From positions 6,282,501 through 6,346,500 of the forward strand of contig OZ004586.1 of assembly GCA_963924555.1 (NCBI GenBank): a stretch of DNA of 64,000 nt. Direction: 5' to 3'. The notes beneath the pieces were generated by a model. It ran no database searches, was not told where the DNA came from, and was given only the letters and a program-made list of their open reading frames with translations. The number at the start of each line of letters is the position of its first letter. Positions within the stretch are counted from its first letter, which is position 1. The stretch comes from Crambe crambe (taxonomy: Eukaryota; Porifera; Demospongiae; Poecilosclerida; Crambeidae). The position numbers and the translations under genes were made by a program. This document shows, one piece after another, positions 34,950 to 45,403 of this stretch.

Positions 34950-36127
34950 CAATATTCGAAGATGCCTATTTTCTTGTTGCCACTCGGTCTGCAATTTCAC
35001 GAGTCAGTTTGGATGGACAACGCTATGAAGTCCTTATCAATAATCTTATGAATTCTGTTGCAGTGGATTATGATTACAGGTAAGAGCACTATATTATTAT
35101 GATCATTAGAAAACCAGAAGGCTATTCAAACTGAAATAATAACACAATATTCTGCTGTGCAAAACTGTGCTACATGTGATATGCGTACCTCTGAGACTAT
35201 AAATGAGTTTTTCACACTATAACATTATCAGAATAATAGTGAATACTCTTCTGTCATCTTGCCTTCTTATAGGACTGGAGTCATCTTTCGGACATGTACA
35301 TCTAATGGCCTCATTATGCGATCAAACCTTAATGGATCAGCTGTTGCAGTTATGAGAGGATTGATTAGGCCAGGTTAGTGCTAAATCTACTGTAGAATAT
35401 CATTTTGTGCATATTTGCATGCATTTATTGTATATTTGTTTAGATGGTCTTGCTTTTGACTGGGTGCACAACTGGCTTTACTTTACCGATCAAGTACTGG
35501 ACATTGTGGGTGCTGTTGATCCTGTGCGATCAAATTACACAATACTTATTAGAACTGGAGTCAATACAAAACCTCGTGCAATAGTGGTGGATCCATTTGC
35601 TGGGTAATGAAAATTACACTTGAATCTATAGGTACAGTGTGTCATCAATGCATGCAAAAACAATCTCACAAATTGTGCTCACTTGCCTCAATAATATAGA
35701 AAGGGGGTCTCTTGATCGTTTTACTGGATGTACATGATATTCTTGTCCTGCTAGAATGATATACTTCACTGACTGGGGCAGTGTGGGACGCATTGAGAAG
35801 GCATCACTGACTGGAGCAAATAGAACTGTCATCCACAACACCGGCCTAGTCTGGCCCAATGCCCTCACCCTGGACATTCCAACACAGACTCTCTACTGGG
35901 CAGATGCTCGTCTGCACAAAGTGGAGAAGTCGAGTGTGGATGGACGGAACAGAGTTCTACTGGCTCAGCTAGGAGTTGTCCATCCATTTGGCATTATGTT
36001 TGTCAACAACACTCTGTATTTCACTGATTGGTCTGATAGCACTATCAGATATCTTAGTGCCAGTGGAGGAGTCGTGAGGAGTCTGCACTCTGTGAAAGTA
36101 TATAAATTAATAAATATAGATACATGA
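34950..36127 (+). pseudogene. Gene B propeller P2, truncated
   Basis: Exons 34950-35079, 35273-35373 (one codon shorter; WTC changed to RTC), 35444-35603 and a fourth from 35755. The fourth matches P2 of A up to LHSV (about 36092), then diverges, losing the end of the exon and its donor, and hits TGA at 36125-36127. Ordered blade strands otherwise intact. Confidence 0.75.
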
Positions 36128-36354
36128 TTATGTATGGCAAAATTTGAAAGAAATCTTATAACCTACATATGATGTCAGTATATACTTGTTAATGTGGATG
36201 TCATTTTAGAAAATAGATTTAATTCTGTATAATAGCTAGTTAGAAAATACACCATGAAGGTGTGTTCTAACTATAAAGCCAGCTCCTCCACCCCATCTCT
36301 CTTCAGTGTTGTAGGGTTTTAAGCAGGAATGCAACGAACACTAAGTAGCTATTA

Positions 36355-36405
36355 AAAAACAAAAAACAACAACAAAAAAACAACAAAAACAAAAAAAAAA
36401 CAAAA
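36355..36405. repeat. A-rich AAC-type simple repeat
   Basis: Runs such as aaaaaacaaaaaacaacaac in gene B, just past the truncated P2 exon. Confidence 0.8.
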
Positions 36406-36857
36406 GCATAGTTTCCAACTAGCATAATTATCAGTTGTGTCGATTTCTAAGGTTTCCTCTTTGAAACCCAACAAGATGGATAGACAGTCCTTTGGAAGTT
36501 CAGCCAGTGCTACGTACATAGCACTAAGAACTGAGGCCAGTGTTTACTCCTTAACATTTTCCACTTTCATTCTGTTATGGCAAGCTTATAGGTGGTCATC
36601 TTATAGAGCTAATTAACTTCCTTGCCTTTGGCCAAATTCCTTCAGCCACTTCCTGGAAAATATAACAGTTCCAGGTCTTCCTGATATAATTGCAAAGCAG
36701 CATACACTAGCGCTTTTCATTGCACCACATATTGGACTCATCATAGTCCAATCTGAATTATAACTATAATTATGGCATAATTTATTATGCCAAAGTACAT
36801 TCAAGTTAACATTATAAAAAGCAAAATTGCAGGCAAAATTGATTTTTCATGTTATAG

Positions 36858-36976
36858 ATATTAATGAGTGTGCATCGAGTCTTTGTCACGTTAATGCTAC
36901 ATGTATACTGACACCATTGGTTCTTATATATGTTCCTACAACAGTGGATTCAGGGGAAATGGATCTTCTTGTGAAA
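36858..36976 (+). pseudogene. Gene B EGF E3 remnant with 2-base insertion
   Basis: 119 bases against 117 in A; an extra TA after the Cys3 codon (acatgtatactgac) shifts the frame, and the Cys5 codon TGC is TAC. Splice sites are kept. E2 upstream is gone: only its last bases (tgccaaagtac) remain near 36789. Confidence 0.75.
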
Positions 36977-37082
36977 GTATGATTGTAATAGCTTAAACTA
37001 ACATCTGTTCAGGATCACAGTTGATTATTCGAGATAGTAATTATAGGAAGATTGGCTAATAAATTTAGGCCACATAGCCATG

Positions 37083-39382
37083 CAGGGGTGTATCCGCAGA
37101 ATTTCAAGTGCCCCGGTGTGCTTGTGCATGGGATCACCATGCCCACTTTATCCTTCACCCACACACTTATCAGAAGGAGTTTCACTATGTTTAAGTGATC
37201 ATAATTCTTGAAGGTCATATACACATAATAACTCTGCAGGCAGGGATAAAATTATAATTACTGGATAATAAAAGTGATCCGGTGTAGTAGTGAAATGGGG
37301 CCCCCTGATTTTGGGGCCCCCCGTCCCAAATCACTAGAGATTTAGGGCTGGGGGGCCCCATGCAACTAGGGTTATGGGGACCCCATAGTCCCCATACTAT
37401 AGGGACCAGTCAGTGATATGGGGCTCCTTCAATTTTCCAAGCTTTCTAGCAAAATGAAAGCTTTTGCTATTGCAGTCAATGATATGGGGCTCCCTCAATT
37501 TTTCAAGCTTCCTAGAAAAATAAAAGCTTTTGCTATACGGACCAGTCAGTGATATGGGGCTCCCTCAATTTTCCAAGCTTCCTAGCAAAATAAAAGCTTA
37601 CAGTGTAGCTAACTGTGATGGTGTCTGAATATTGTCCTCCCAAAATTTGTCCCAGTGGACCATTTTCACCAGTGAATAATGTCCCCCTAAGACATAATTC
37701 ACTGGTGAATGACGTCCCCCTCAGTGAAAAATGAAATTCTCAAGGCTGAAGAATTGTCACTGCATGGATGGATGTGAGAAAGAGATTGGTGGTTTTCTCC
37801 AGTCTAGCTATAAAAATTACCTTGGAAGAAGCATGGAAGAAGCGTAGTAAAATTCTACGTAGCTATATTATGTCGCGTGATAGATGAGAAAATGTCATCT
37901 TGGTCCACCACAAAATAGCTATCTAGCTACCTATTTTCTACTCAGTAAGCTGTGTCACATAGCACTAGAAAAGTGTATCAGTGACTCTGCATGGTCAACG
38001 TCACAGAGTCTATGAAGCAAGTCAGAAAATTGACTGTGGTTATAATACTCCAACTGACTAACACACCATTAGAATACTGTCTATAACTATGTATCTTTGG
38101 TTCTTGTATGCACTGCATGCATATCACGCCTACCTCACACAGTTAGCCCCCTGAAATTCATGGCAGCTAGCTATGCATGCCTAGATGAACAGGGCAGGCA
38201 CACATGAACCTAGTGTCTCTAGGGGCTAACTCCAAGAAGCTCTGCCCACCAAATCAACTTATAGCAATTTTTATATGCTGCAGTTCGTGGATCTTCCTCC
38301 TCCTCTTTCTAAGACCATTCTTAGACTGCTTATCATAGCCATCAGGATACACTCTACCTGTCAAGTACTAGCTATTTGATGGTTGTGTAGGAATACTGAC
38401 ATACGTACATCCCAGCTGATTGCCAGCATGCGTGCGTGGACCCTATTTCACTGGGGGAGCCCTAAATTACTAGCGCTTTGAGGCCCCCCTGGGGGCCTCA
38501 TTTCACTAGTGATATATCCCACCTAATACATTTACTCCCATAGAGAAAAGTGCTCTTACTGTCATAAATTCCCTCCCTTAGGGTAAAATGCGTTATGACT
38601 CATAACGCACTGTTCCCCAGGCTATGAATAACAATATTTTTAGGTTTTCTGAAGCTGACTGTTGGAAAAAGATGATAATGAAGATAATCTATGAGATAAT
38701 GATCAGATAACATTGTCATTAACTAGCTATTACTAAAGAGTTATTTCTGTCTCTGTATTATGTTGGTAGTTTATAGCTGACTGTTGGAAGAAGATGATTA
38801 TGAAGTTAATGATCAGTCTATAATATTGTCATTAACTATTACTAAGGAATCTATTTCTGTCTCTGGGTAGTTTATAGCTGATTGTTGGAAAATGAAGAAG
38901 TCATCTGGTGCTGCATGGGTCATCATAGCTTTTTTTTTTTTTTTTGCAATTTTCCACAAGAAGAAATTATTTCTAAGGCCCATTGATATTTTTTTTTGGC
39001 GTCATACCTTCCGCTAGCTTAGCAAACACAAAACGTGGGTGGAGGAACTCGTTAATAGCTGGGTGTGGTGGGCATGGGAGGAGCCTCGTAGTTCGTAGTC
39101 TTGCTTGAGAGCAGGAGGCTCTGTACTGTAGAGTTGGCGTCTGAACAACGGCATATCACAGGACAGGGACAAGCCATGGCAGGAGTTTCGTTTTGTTTCG
39201 TAACTAAGGGGTAGCTACGCTCTAGCTGCGCCCTCGGATTCGGTTGTTTATTGGCCATAATCACCAGACTACCGTGTTCTAACTATTACATATACAGCCG
39301 GGGGGCCCCATATCACGGGGGGCTCCATATCACTCCTACACCGGCGAAAACCGGACCAACCGGAGTGGTGGATACACCCCTG
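37083..39382. mobile_element. Gene B copy of the 8101 MITE, split by a 2-kb insertion
   Basis: Left part (caggggtgtatccgc) at 37083 and right part (gtggatacacccctg) ending at 39382 together match 8101-8344 of gene A; the break is at the ccggtg site. Confidence 0.75.
37285..39340. mobile_element. 2.06-kb non-autonomous element nested in the MITE
   Basis: Left end tagtagtgaaatggggcccc and right end gggggctccatatcactcct are imperfect inverted repeats; flanks ccggtg and ccggcg look like a 6-bp target duplication. Inside are three tandem gatatggggctcc units (37415, 37481, 37551; spacing 66 and 70) and a second set of repeats around gctgactgttggaa (38650-38890). No long ORF. Confidence 0.6.
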
Positions 39383-39612
39383 CCATGGGTGCCAGGTCTG
39401 GTCACTCTGCATGAGGCTGCTGCTGGTTATAGCCGGCTGCTCTGTCTGAGTTTGTTCTTGGCTGCTACATTCTGTTGAATACCTGGCTTAATCATGCACT
39501 GTGCTCATGTACTAAGCACTGTATATACATATAGCATAATTATAAGCACATGTGCGATGGCCCAGGGGGAGTGACCCTTTCTAACAATGTTTTGCTACTG
39601 GCATTCCTCTAG

Positions 39613-39729
39613 ATATCAATGAGTGTGGTTCTGATCCTTGTGACATCAATGCAATGTGTACTGATACTCATGGCTCTCATATCTGCACCTGCAATAATGG
39701 ATTCACAGGAAATGGATCTGCCTGTCAAA
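39613..39729 (+). CDS. Gene B EGF E4, intact
   Basis: 117 bases, phase 1-1, [20 protein letters not shown], six cysteines. One of the few undamaged EGF exons in B. Confidence 0.7.
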
Positions 39730-39777
39730 GTAATGCTTCTAGCTAAATCCATGATGTTAATGCTTGTATGAGTTTAG

Positions 39778-40158
39778 ATATCTAGTCCTTGTGATGCCAA
39801 TGCCACATGTACTGACACCATTGGCTCCTATGGTTGCTCTTGTGATAATGGGTTCACGGGAAATGGACTTTGTTGTTGAAGTAATTAGCTGCTTTTAGGG
39901 CGAGCTAATTACCATATTTTCCTTAATTGAACATACGTACTAGATATTAATGAGTGCAGATCAAGTCCATGTGACCTCAATGCTGTAGCATGCTGAAATG
40001 GATGTCTAGGGGTTAATTAATCAGCCATTCTGGCACTGAGCCATTTCAGCACGCTACAAATGTGAATCTATAGTCCTTGTGACACTAATTCTCTTTGTGC
40101 GGACACTTATGGTTCTTATATCTGCACATTCCATGAAGGATTTAGTGGATCTGCAAAA
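39778..40158 (+). pseudogene. Gene B EGF E5, E6 and E61 remnants
   Basis: E5 (39778-39880) lost the NECDS codons and has in-frame TAG and TGA. E6 starts at 39944 ([15 protein letters not shown]) and breaks off at about 39984 in a hairpin element (39985-40057). Straight after it, 40062-40158 matches E61, with a 2-base insertion, Cys to Phe, and a deletion. So E6 and E61 now sit side by side and about 55 EGF exons between them are missing compared with gene A. Confidence 0.75.
39985..40057. repeat. 73-bp hairpin at the EGF array deletion junction of gene B
   Basis: Arms gtagcatgctgaaatgg (39985-40001) and ccatttcagcacgctac (40041-40057), one mismatch, loop of about 39 bases. Lies exactly where E6 stops and E61 begins. 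Confidence 0.85.
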
Positions 40159-40215
40159 GTATGGTTGGCATTTGGCAATAATATCACAGTGCATTTTTTT
40201 GCTCCAAATTTCCAG

Positions 40216-40332
40216 ATATCAATGAATGTGATTTGAAATCTTGTCACAGCAGTGCACAGTGTATTGACACTGATGGATCTTATGTCTGCACATGTGAAGA
40301 AGGGTTGATAAAGAATGGCATCGAATGTGAAA
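40216..40332 (+). CDS. Gene B EGF E62
   Basis: 117-base phase 1-1 exon, NINECDLKSCHSSAQCIDTD, six cysteines, close to E62 of A. Confidence 0.7.
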
Positions 40333-40505
40333 GTAAGCTGTCACCCCATGCAGTGACTAATGAAAGCTCAATGAATTATAGCATTCTATAATTTTGCCAT
40401 ATTAAAAAAATACAAAACAAAAAAACAACGACATATTAGCTATGTATTATTACAGTATGTTGTATTCTTCAAAGTCCAATAAGCAACATTTTTTTCTCTC
40501 TGTAG

Positions 40506-40798
40506 GTAGGGAACTTCAAAGTAACTTGGCACTTGTGACTACCATCTCTTCAGTGTCTGTGGTGGCAATAGTGGTTGTCATCCTGGTGGCTCTATGTGTG
40601 ATCCTTGTGGTTGCATGCTTGGTAGTCAGGAATCGCAGAAAAGGAGTGTTCGTTCCTAATAATAATAACACCTTTCAAAATCAGTTGAATTTTGATGGGC
40701 TAATGATGAAGAATGATGCATATATAGTGGAAGAACCACTTTATGAAGAAATTAGGCCAATAGAAGAACAATATGAAGAAATACAACCATTACCCTGA
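40506..40798 (+). CDS. Gene B last exon: TM helix and ITAM-like tail
   Basis: RELQSNLALV, then the same TM helix and RNRRKG as in A. The NPLY of A is NQLN here. The end reads EEPLYEEIRPIEEQYEEI: two YEEI sites separated by six residues, with Glu three before the first Tyr, matching the ITAM formula (D/E)-x-x-Y-x-x-I-x6-Y-x-x-I. TGA at 40796-40798. Fully open although the gene upstream is broken. Confidence 0.85.
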
Positions 40799-42080
40799 AA
40801 AATGTTAGCTATTATTCTCCCCTTTCGTGTTTATACTGAACATCATTAGTTATTATACTTTCGTGTTTATCCTGTTATCAATAATTAATGCAATTGTGAT
40901 AGTGGACTGAAAGGGTTTTAATAGCCAACTAAAGTGAATTTTTTTTTTGTCTTCAGCTATTATTATTATGCATTGTGGGAAACTGGGAATCTTATAGCTA
41001 TAGGTATCTTAGGTAACTCTGAGAGAATAATAGGTAACCAGCATGAGAATCTGAGAATAAAATTCTCGTTTCTTGTGAGTCCCATTGGATCCATTTCTAC
41101 AGTGACCACATGGATGACAATCAGTTTTGTCACTCCAGAAGAGAAACTGCCATTACATTTGGTGCAAGAGGTGTGTGGAGTCTCGACTGAAGGTGTCCAA
41201 CACAGCTGGTTCATTGAGGAGGGAGTGAGTGGATGGGTTGTGCTCAGAGAGGTAGTGAGGGGTATTTGTAGTTGTCATCAAACTACTAAGTGAGGGGAGG
41301 GATTGTTTCTAAGTGAGGAGGTCAGAGTTCTGAACCCTGTCCAGAAATCCTGACGACTCTTTGTAGCTTAATTTGTCTTCCTTAGACTGGTTTTCTCTTC
41401 TTGATGCCACACGCTCTTGCATTCTCCTGGTGAGTCATATGATTTGATGGTCATTGGGATGGAACGTCCTATCCTCTTCATTATCACTGCTGTCAGAAGT
41501 CCCGCAGTTGAGTAAGGGTGACAGAATGATGCTTCATCTTGTCATTCAGCTGTCTCACATATCTGGAAATAGAAAACAAGTAATGAAAATCACTATCTTG
41601 GTTCTTTTTCTTCCCACCTAGAAAGAAGATCTTAACAAAGTTAAGATCTTCTTTCTATAGGTTTCTTGGAATGGTGATGTAGCCTAAACCCTTCTTAAAA
41701 TGAGGCCATAGCATGAATTCTGTTCCAGTTACCTTCAATGCACTAGCTCTCTCACCTTGTCAGTTCCAACTCCTTTGCATCCATGCAGGACTTGAGTTCC
41801 TTTTAGAGCTTGTCTGCCATCTGCAACTTACATGACTTGGATGTCTTGAGCATATTTCAGTTCCTCCTCTCTCTGCTGGATCAGTTCAAGTCATTAGGAG
41901 GGATCCCCTTGATATGAAGCTTGCTAAGACACTCACCTCTCCAACTCTCCTACAAATAATTACTGTACACTCCACATATCTATCATTGTGAGCTGAAACT
42001 TGCCTGGGACATGAGGTACATAAGTGTGGAGGGATGGTCAGAAATGCACCAGCTATGAGATCAAGATACATCAGAATCTA
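40799..42080 (-). pseudogene. Minus-strand gene fragments between B and C (3' part)
   Basis: Region shared with 58080-59480. Coding-like pieces on the minus strand: SLLNEPAVLDTFS and CTKCNGSFSSGV (about 41000-41260), QERVASRRENQSKEDK (about 41340-41420), CGTSDSSDNEEDRTFHP (about 41450-41510), RYVRQLNDKMKHHS after a tttccag acceptor (about 41530-41575), and EELKYAQDIQ (about 41830-41875). The pieces look like coiled-coil and acidic linker text but do not join in one frame here. Family not recognised; decayed copy likely. Confidence 0.35.
41620..41656. repeat. 37-bp perfect hairpin
   Basis: Arms agaaagaagatcttaac and gttaagatcttctttct around aaa. The C-D copy (about 59091-59120) has the left part but not the palindrome, so the right arm arose in this copy. 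Confidence 0.85.
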
Positions 42081-44040
42081 TCGGAAAGTTTGTCTGTTTT
42101 TAGGCTTGGGATTAGGAAACAAAAAGAAGAAGGCACTCGAGTTACTAATTAATATTGCATAAGGATATCACTAATGGTAAACACGTTATCAAGACTTTGC
42201 TGACACTACAAAATACCTGAGGTCTGCTGCTGGTATCAATAAACAAAGAAGCAGAATCCTCGGCTCTTTTCCTGCTGCTAGTGTATCAGATGTTTCATTA
42301 CTATTTAGATTACATGTCATTGAGAAAATCCACAAGCCTTCCAACAATGTGATCATGAGCTAGTGTACATGTATATGACACTGCAGGCACATTGATAAAA
42401 TGGGTGGGGCCATTCATATCATGACATGTGGATTAGCTAAAGCACATGAAAGCGAACTTTTAATTATTGAATTTGAAGAATGGGTCCAACAAAAGAATTA
42501 AGAAAAGAGCCAAAAACAGCGCAAAGTTATGTTTATACTCACCACTCCAACAGGTCAAACACAACTCTCTCATGTGTTGTACTATTCTTGTGTCTTGTCA
42601 GTCTTGCCGCTACATGTGGAAGATACAATATTGCATTAATGACTATACCACTTCATACACTAGCCCTAACCCTAGCTCTAGATCTATTGCATCTATTATA
42701 AGTAATAGCCTTTATCATACTAGGACACTGCCTATCACTTTCAGGTGCATGATTGTCACACTCGCCTAGCAAAGGCTCAAAGCCTCTTAATAAAACTGCA
42801 AATATGCATAATAATATATCATCTCATCATCATTAGAAGAGAAACTGATAACTTTTGACCAAGTGATGATGGTCTATTTTTATACTCCTTGTCATACACT
42901 TGGCTGGAATGTTGAGATTACATTTACAGACATGAGTGTTTCGATATTCCCAAAAGATTTTAAAATAAAAGTCAAGTCATCACCAATTTTCTGATTGGTT
43001 GGATGGACAGGCTCCACACAGTGCCGCTGAATTCTGATCATTTGGTTTTTGTCACTAGCTCAAAGTAATTTAGTGCAATAGATTCTATGGAATCTTTTCT
43101 TGGCTTCACTGGATGCAGTTAAGTATATGTACAATCTTGATATCTTCTCTCTGTTGGAATGCAACATTATCAGGCTCTGGGGTCGTGAGTTACAAGCATA
43201 TCAAAAATACCTTTAGGACAATGACTGGCCATACCAATGATTGAAATCATCTTTCTCAGTTATTATGTATATGCATGGGATGAATACTTCATTTCTTGTT
43301 AGTCTCCTGGTGGAATGATGTGGAGATGGGCCATATAAGTCATACTTTTTTTTCTAGTGAGGCCTGTGATGCCTTCTAAAGATGAAATTGGTAATTCTAA
43401 TAAAAGGATTTGAGGTTCCTTCCTTCACAACAATGTGTCAACGTTGAAGTGCTAAATGATACTGATTCTTGTGTGGAGAAAATCCAAGAGATGGGTGGTC
43501 TCCTATTATGCTGTATGGGGCTGCAAGATCTTGGCATTTATCCCTTGATCGTTTTCATAGGTTGCAGTACATTATCCAGCCAAAAATCCATATAGCTATA
43601 TATATCTGGTAGCTTCAGATCATAAGTGACATATAGCATGTATATATATATTATAGGGATTGTTGGCTGGATATACAGAACAAAGATTGATCCCATTTCA
43701 ATCCTTCCCTACTTTTTTGAGCAATGGTCATCCCTACATTTTATCATTTCATGGAAATGCTTTTCCCATCATGCATAATATAGAGAACATGCAGGTCAGT
43801 CTGCCTGATATGGCTATAACTATATAGCTATACATGGTCTTAAAAACTATTTTCTGTATTGATGAAAGATTAGATCTAGCTCAATTGGAATGTAGCTAGC
43901 TAGCTATTGGGAGTTGGGAAGCAGAAAACTTTTGAATAACAATTGAAATAGCTAAATGAAGCAGCACTTGTCAATGATGGTATGGTCTCAGCTTGCTCTG
44001 GAACTACAACACTTTCTGGACACATTTTGCCTAATAAGAC
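42081..44040 (+). other. Intergenic B-C without a supported gene
   Basis: AT-rich, several short open stretches, none with conserved splice phases or a paralogous match that I could see. This stretch is mostly absent from the C-D spacer, so it may be an insertion. Confidence 0.45.
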
Positions 44041-44049
44041 TTTCCACAC

Positions 44050-44760
44050 TCAATTTCTTTCGTTAGCTAATGCAGTGACAGAATGGGATTAGTGGAAATT
44101 CCACACAACAGTGGAAGAAGATAACCTTTTCAAGCAAATGAACAATGTTGCTTCTAGCACAAACTGTCCCAATAGACCTAGATGACATGCATGGTAAGCT
44201 GAAAGATACCATAACAGTAAAGAGGTCGTTATAGACCCGACACATTGCAACCATTTCTACTGGAGAGAGAAGTGTGTTTACTTATGCTTTATAGTCATAA
44301 TATATTTTTGTTATCTAGCTATGCCCAAATAGACTGTGATCAATGATTGGTGGTACAAACTGTTGCAGTCTCTTGAATGAATTTAAAACAACTCTCAACA
44401 CGTGACATCATGGTATAGCTATCTGGCTCTCAACTGCTCCTGCAGACAAGTTGATGTGAAAAAGCTCCACACTCAATTTTAGATTTGTTCAGTTATACAC
44501 AGGTAGCTAGTAGTTCAGGTGAAATGAAATTTGTGGAGCTGGATCATGGCTAATTGCCACTGATTCTTGATTAGTCCTTGCTCTCTCTGTTAAGTGCTCT
44601 CAAACGATCACTGGCCAACTTAGAAATGCACTTACCGGGCTCTCTTGTTTTTTTTTTGTTCTTTTTTTGTTTTTTTTTGTTTTTTTTTGTTTTTTTGTTG
44701 TTGTTTTTTGCGCTCTGTCAGCCTCTGAACTCCTATATATATATATTCTAGAGCGTAAAC
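44050..44760 (-). pseudogene. Minus-strand gene fragments between B and C (5' part)
   Basis: Matches 59520-60120. Contains the counterpart of the exon at 59769-59843 but with an extra tagcta-like insertion that gives a stop (about 44425-44440), and a first-exon counterpart in which an A-rich run (T-run on plus, 44650-44706) has expanded. A CCCG/GTAAGT-like donor on the minus strand is kept near 44630. Probably a dead copy of the gene at 58089-60120. Confidence 0.35.
44650..44706. repeat. T-rich simple repeat
   Basis: Runs of 8-10 T separated by G ((T)nG)n. In the C-D copy at the same place (about 60073) there is only one short T run, so the repeat expanded in this copy. Confidence 0.85.
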
Positions 44761-45081
44761 AGTGTCAGTTAGCCCCGTCCCTAGGCTCTATTGAAATAAA
44801 CAGGTCTCAAAAGAGTGCCTGGGGCCGGCCGAGGTACAGAGACATCATCTGGCGACCCTTGGATTGGTACAGGGTCGCCGCTAGCAGATTTCGCGCGTCG
44901 CCCAACGCAATTTCGAGCATCCGCGCCGCAGAAATTGTCATACCGTATGCACATCCCGGGCTGCTATGAATAGCTATAACCCCTGGGTAATTTCCTTGAT
45001 ACATCCTGTGAATTCCATTGGTGGCTAGGTATTTATGGCAGAGGTTGGGTAAATACTTCCACTAATTCTAATCCTTGGTGA
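44757..45081. promoter_or_regulatory. GC-rich upstream region of gene C, possibly bidirectional
   Basis: 44757-44970 is GC-rich in an AT-rich setting and is conserved at 61242-61420 before gene D (gtgtcagttagcc, ggctctattgaaata, gagtgcctggggcc, ggcgacccttggattggtac, ctagcagatttcgcgcg). It is followed by the block with inverted CCAAT (about 45016-45020) and TATA-like tatttatgg (45030-45038) before the ATG at 45082. The minus-strand fragments start just upstream, so one region may serve both directions. Confidence 0.5.
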
Positions 45082-45403
45082 ATGATGGAAGTGAAATTGC
45101 TTCTTACCTTGTTTATGCTGTCAACACCAACATTTTCAGTTAAATATGGTGATAGCAGATCAGATCAAGATAGCTTCTTGAAGGGAGACTGTTCTATTCA
45201 AAGTTGCATGAATGGCACAGTGGCTACAGCACTCGATGAAAGTACCTCAACTGTTCTAACTTTTGTTACAAGGTCTGAATATGATGCTGCTACAGCAAGT
45301 TTTGTTTTGAAGTTTGAGCATGAACATGAAAACTCTGCCTTGAAACAAATACTTTCTTTTGATATAAAACTGTTGAGTATGGATGAAGGAGCTAATCAGA
45401 AAT
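45082..45403 (+). CDS. Gene C exon 1: signal peptide
   Basis: 322 bases, MMEVKLLLTLFMLSTPTFSV then KYGDSRSDQDSFLKGDCSIQ; donor GTACGT, phase 1 end. Aligns without gaps with exon 1 of B and D. Confidence 0.85.

Larger units (their letters stand above)
27393..40798 (+). pseudogene. Receptor gene B: paralogue with nonsense, frameshifts and collapsed EGF array
   Basis: Exon 1 (27393-27714), N-terminal module (32014-32147, 32381-32469, 32986-33049, 33149-33209), P1 (33479-33608, 33726-33829, 33942-34101, 34155-34567), EGF E1 (34660-34776), P2 (34950-35079, 35273-35373, 35444-35603, from 35755), EGF remnants, EGF E62 (40216-40332) and TM/tail exon (40506-40798). Damage: TAA at 34028-34030 in the third P1 exon; the P2 fourth exon is cut off after about 36095 and runs to a stop at 36127; E2 deleted; E3 with a two-base insertion; E5 with stops; E6 interrupted; E7-E60 absent. 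A 5' truncated secreted product is possible, but a pseudogene is likelier. The last exon remains fully open and conserved, which is odd for an old pseudogene. Confidence 0.8.

Noticed and set aside
36094-36127. End of the truncated gene B P2 exon as a natural alternative C-terminus
   Set aside because: Possible, but the text simply leaves the conserved exon and stops; a deletion is the simpler reading.
42467-42769. 100-residue ORF between B and C
   Set aside because: No paralogue in the other spacer, low-complexity start, overlapping equally long ORF in another frame.
44667-44969. 100-residue ORF through the T-run and GC-rich block before gene C
   Set aside because: Starts in the simple repeat, and the matching region before gene D is not open in this frame.
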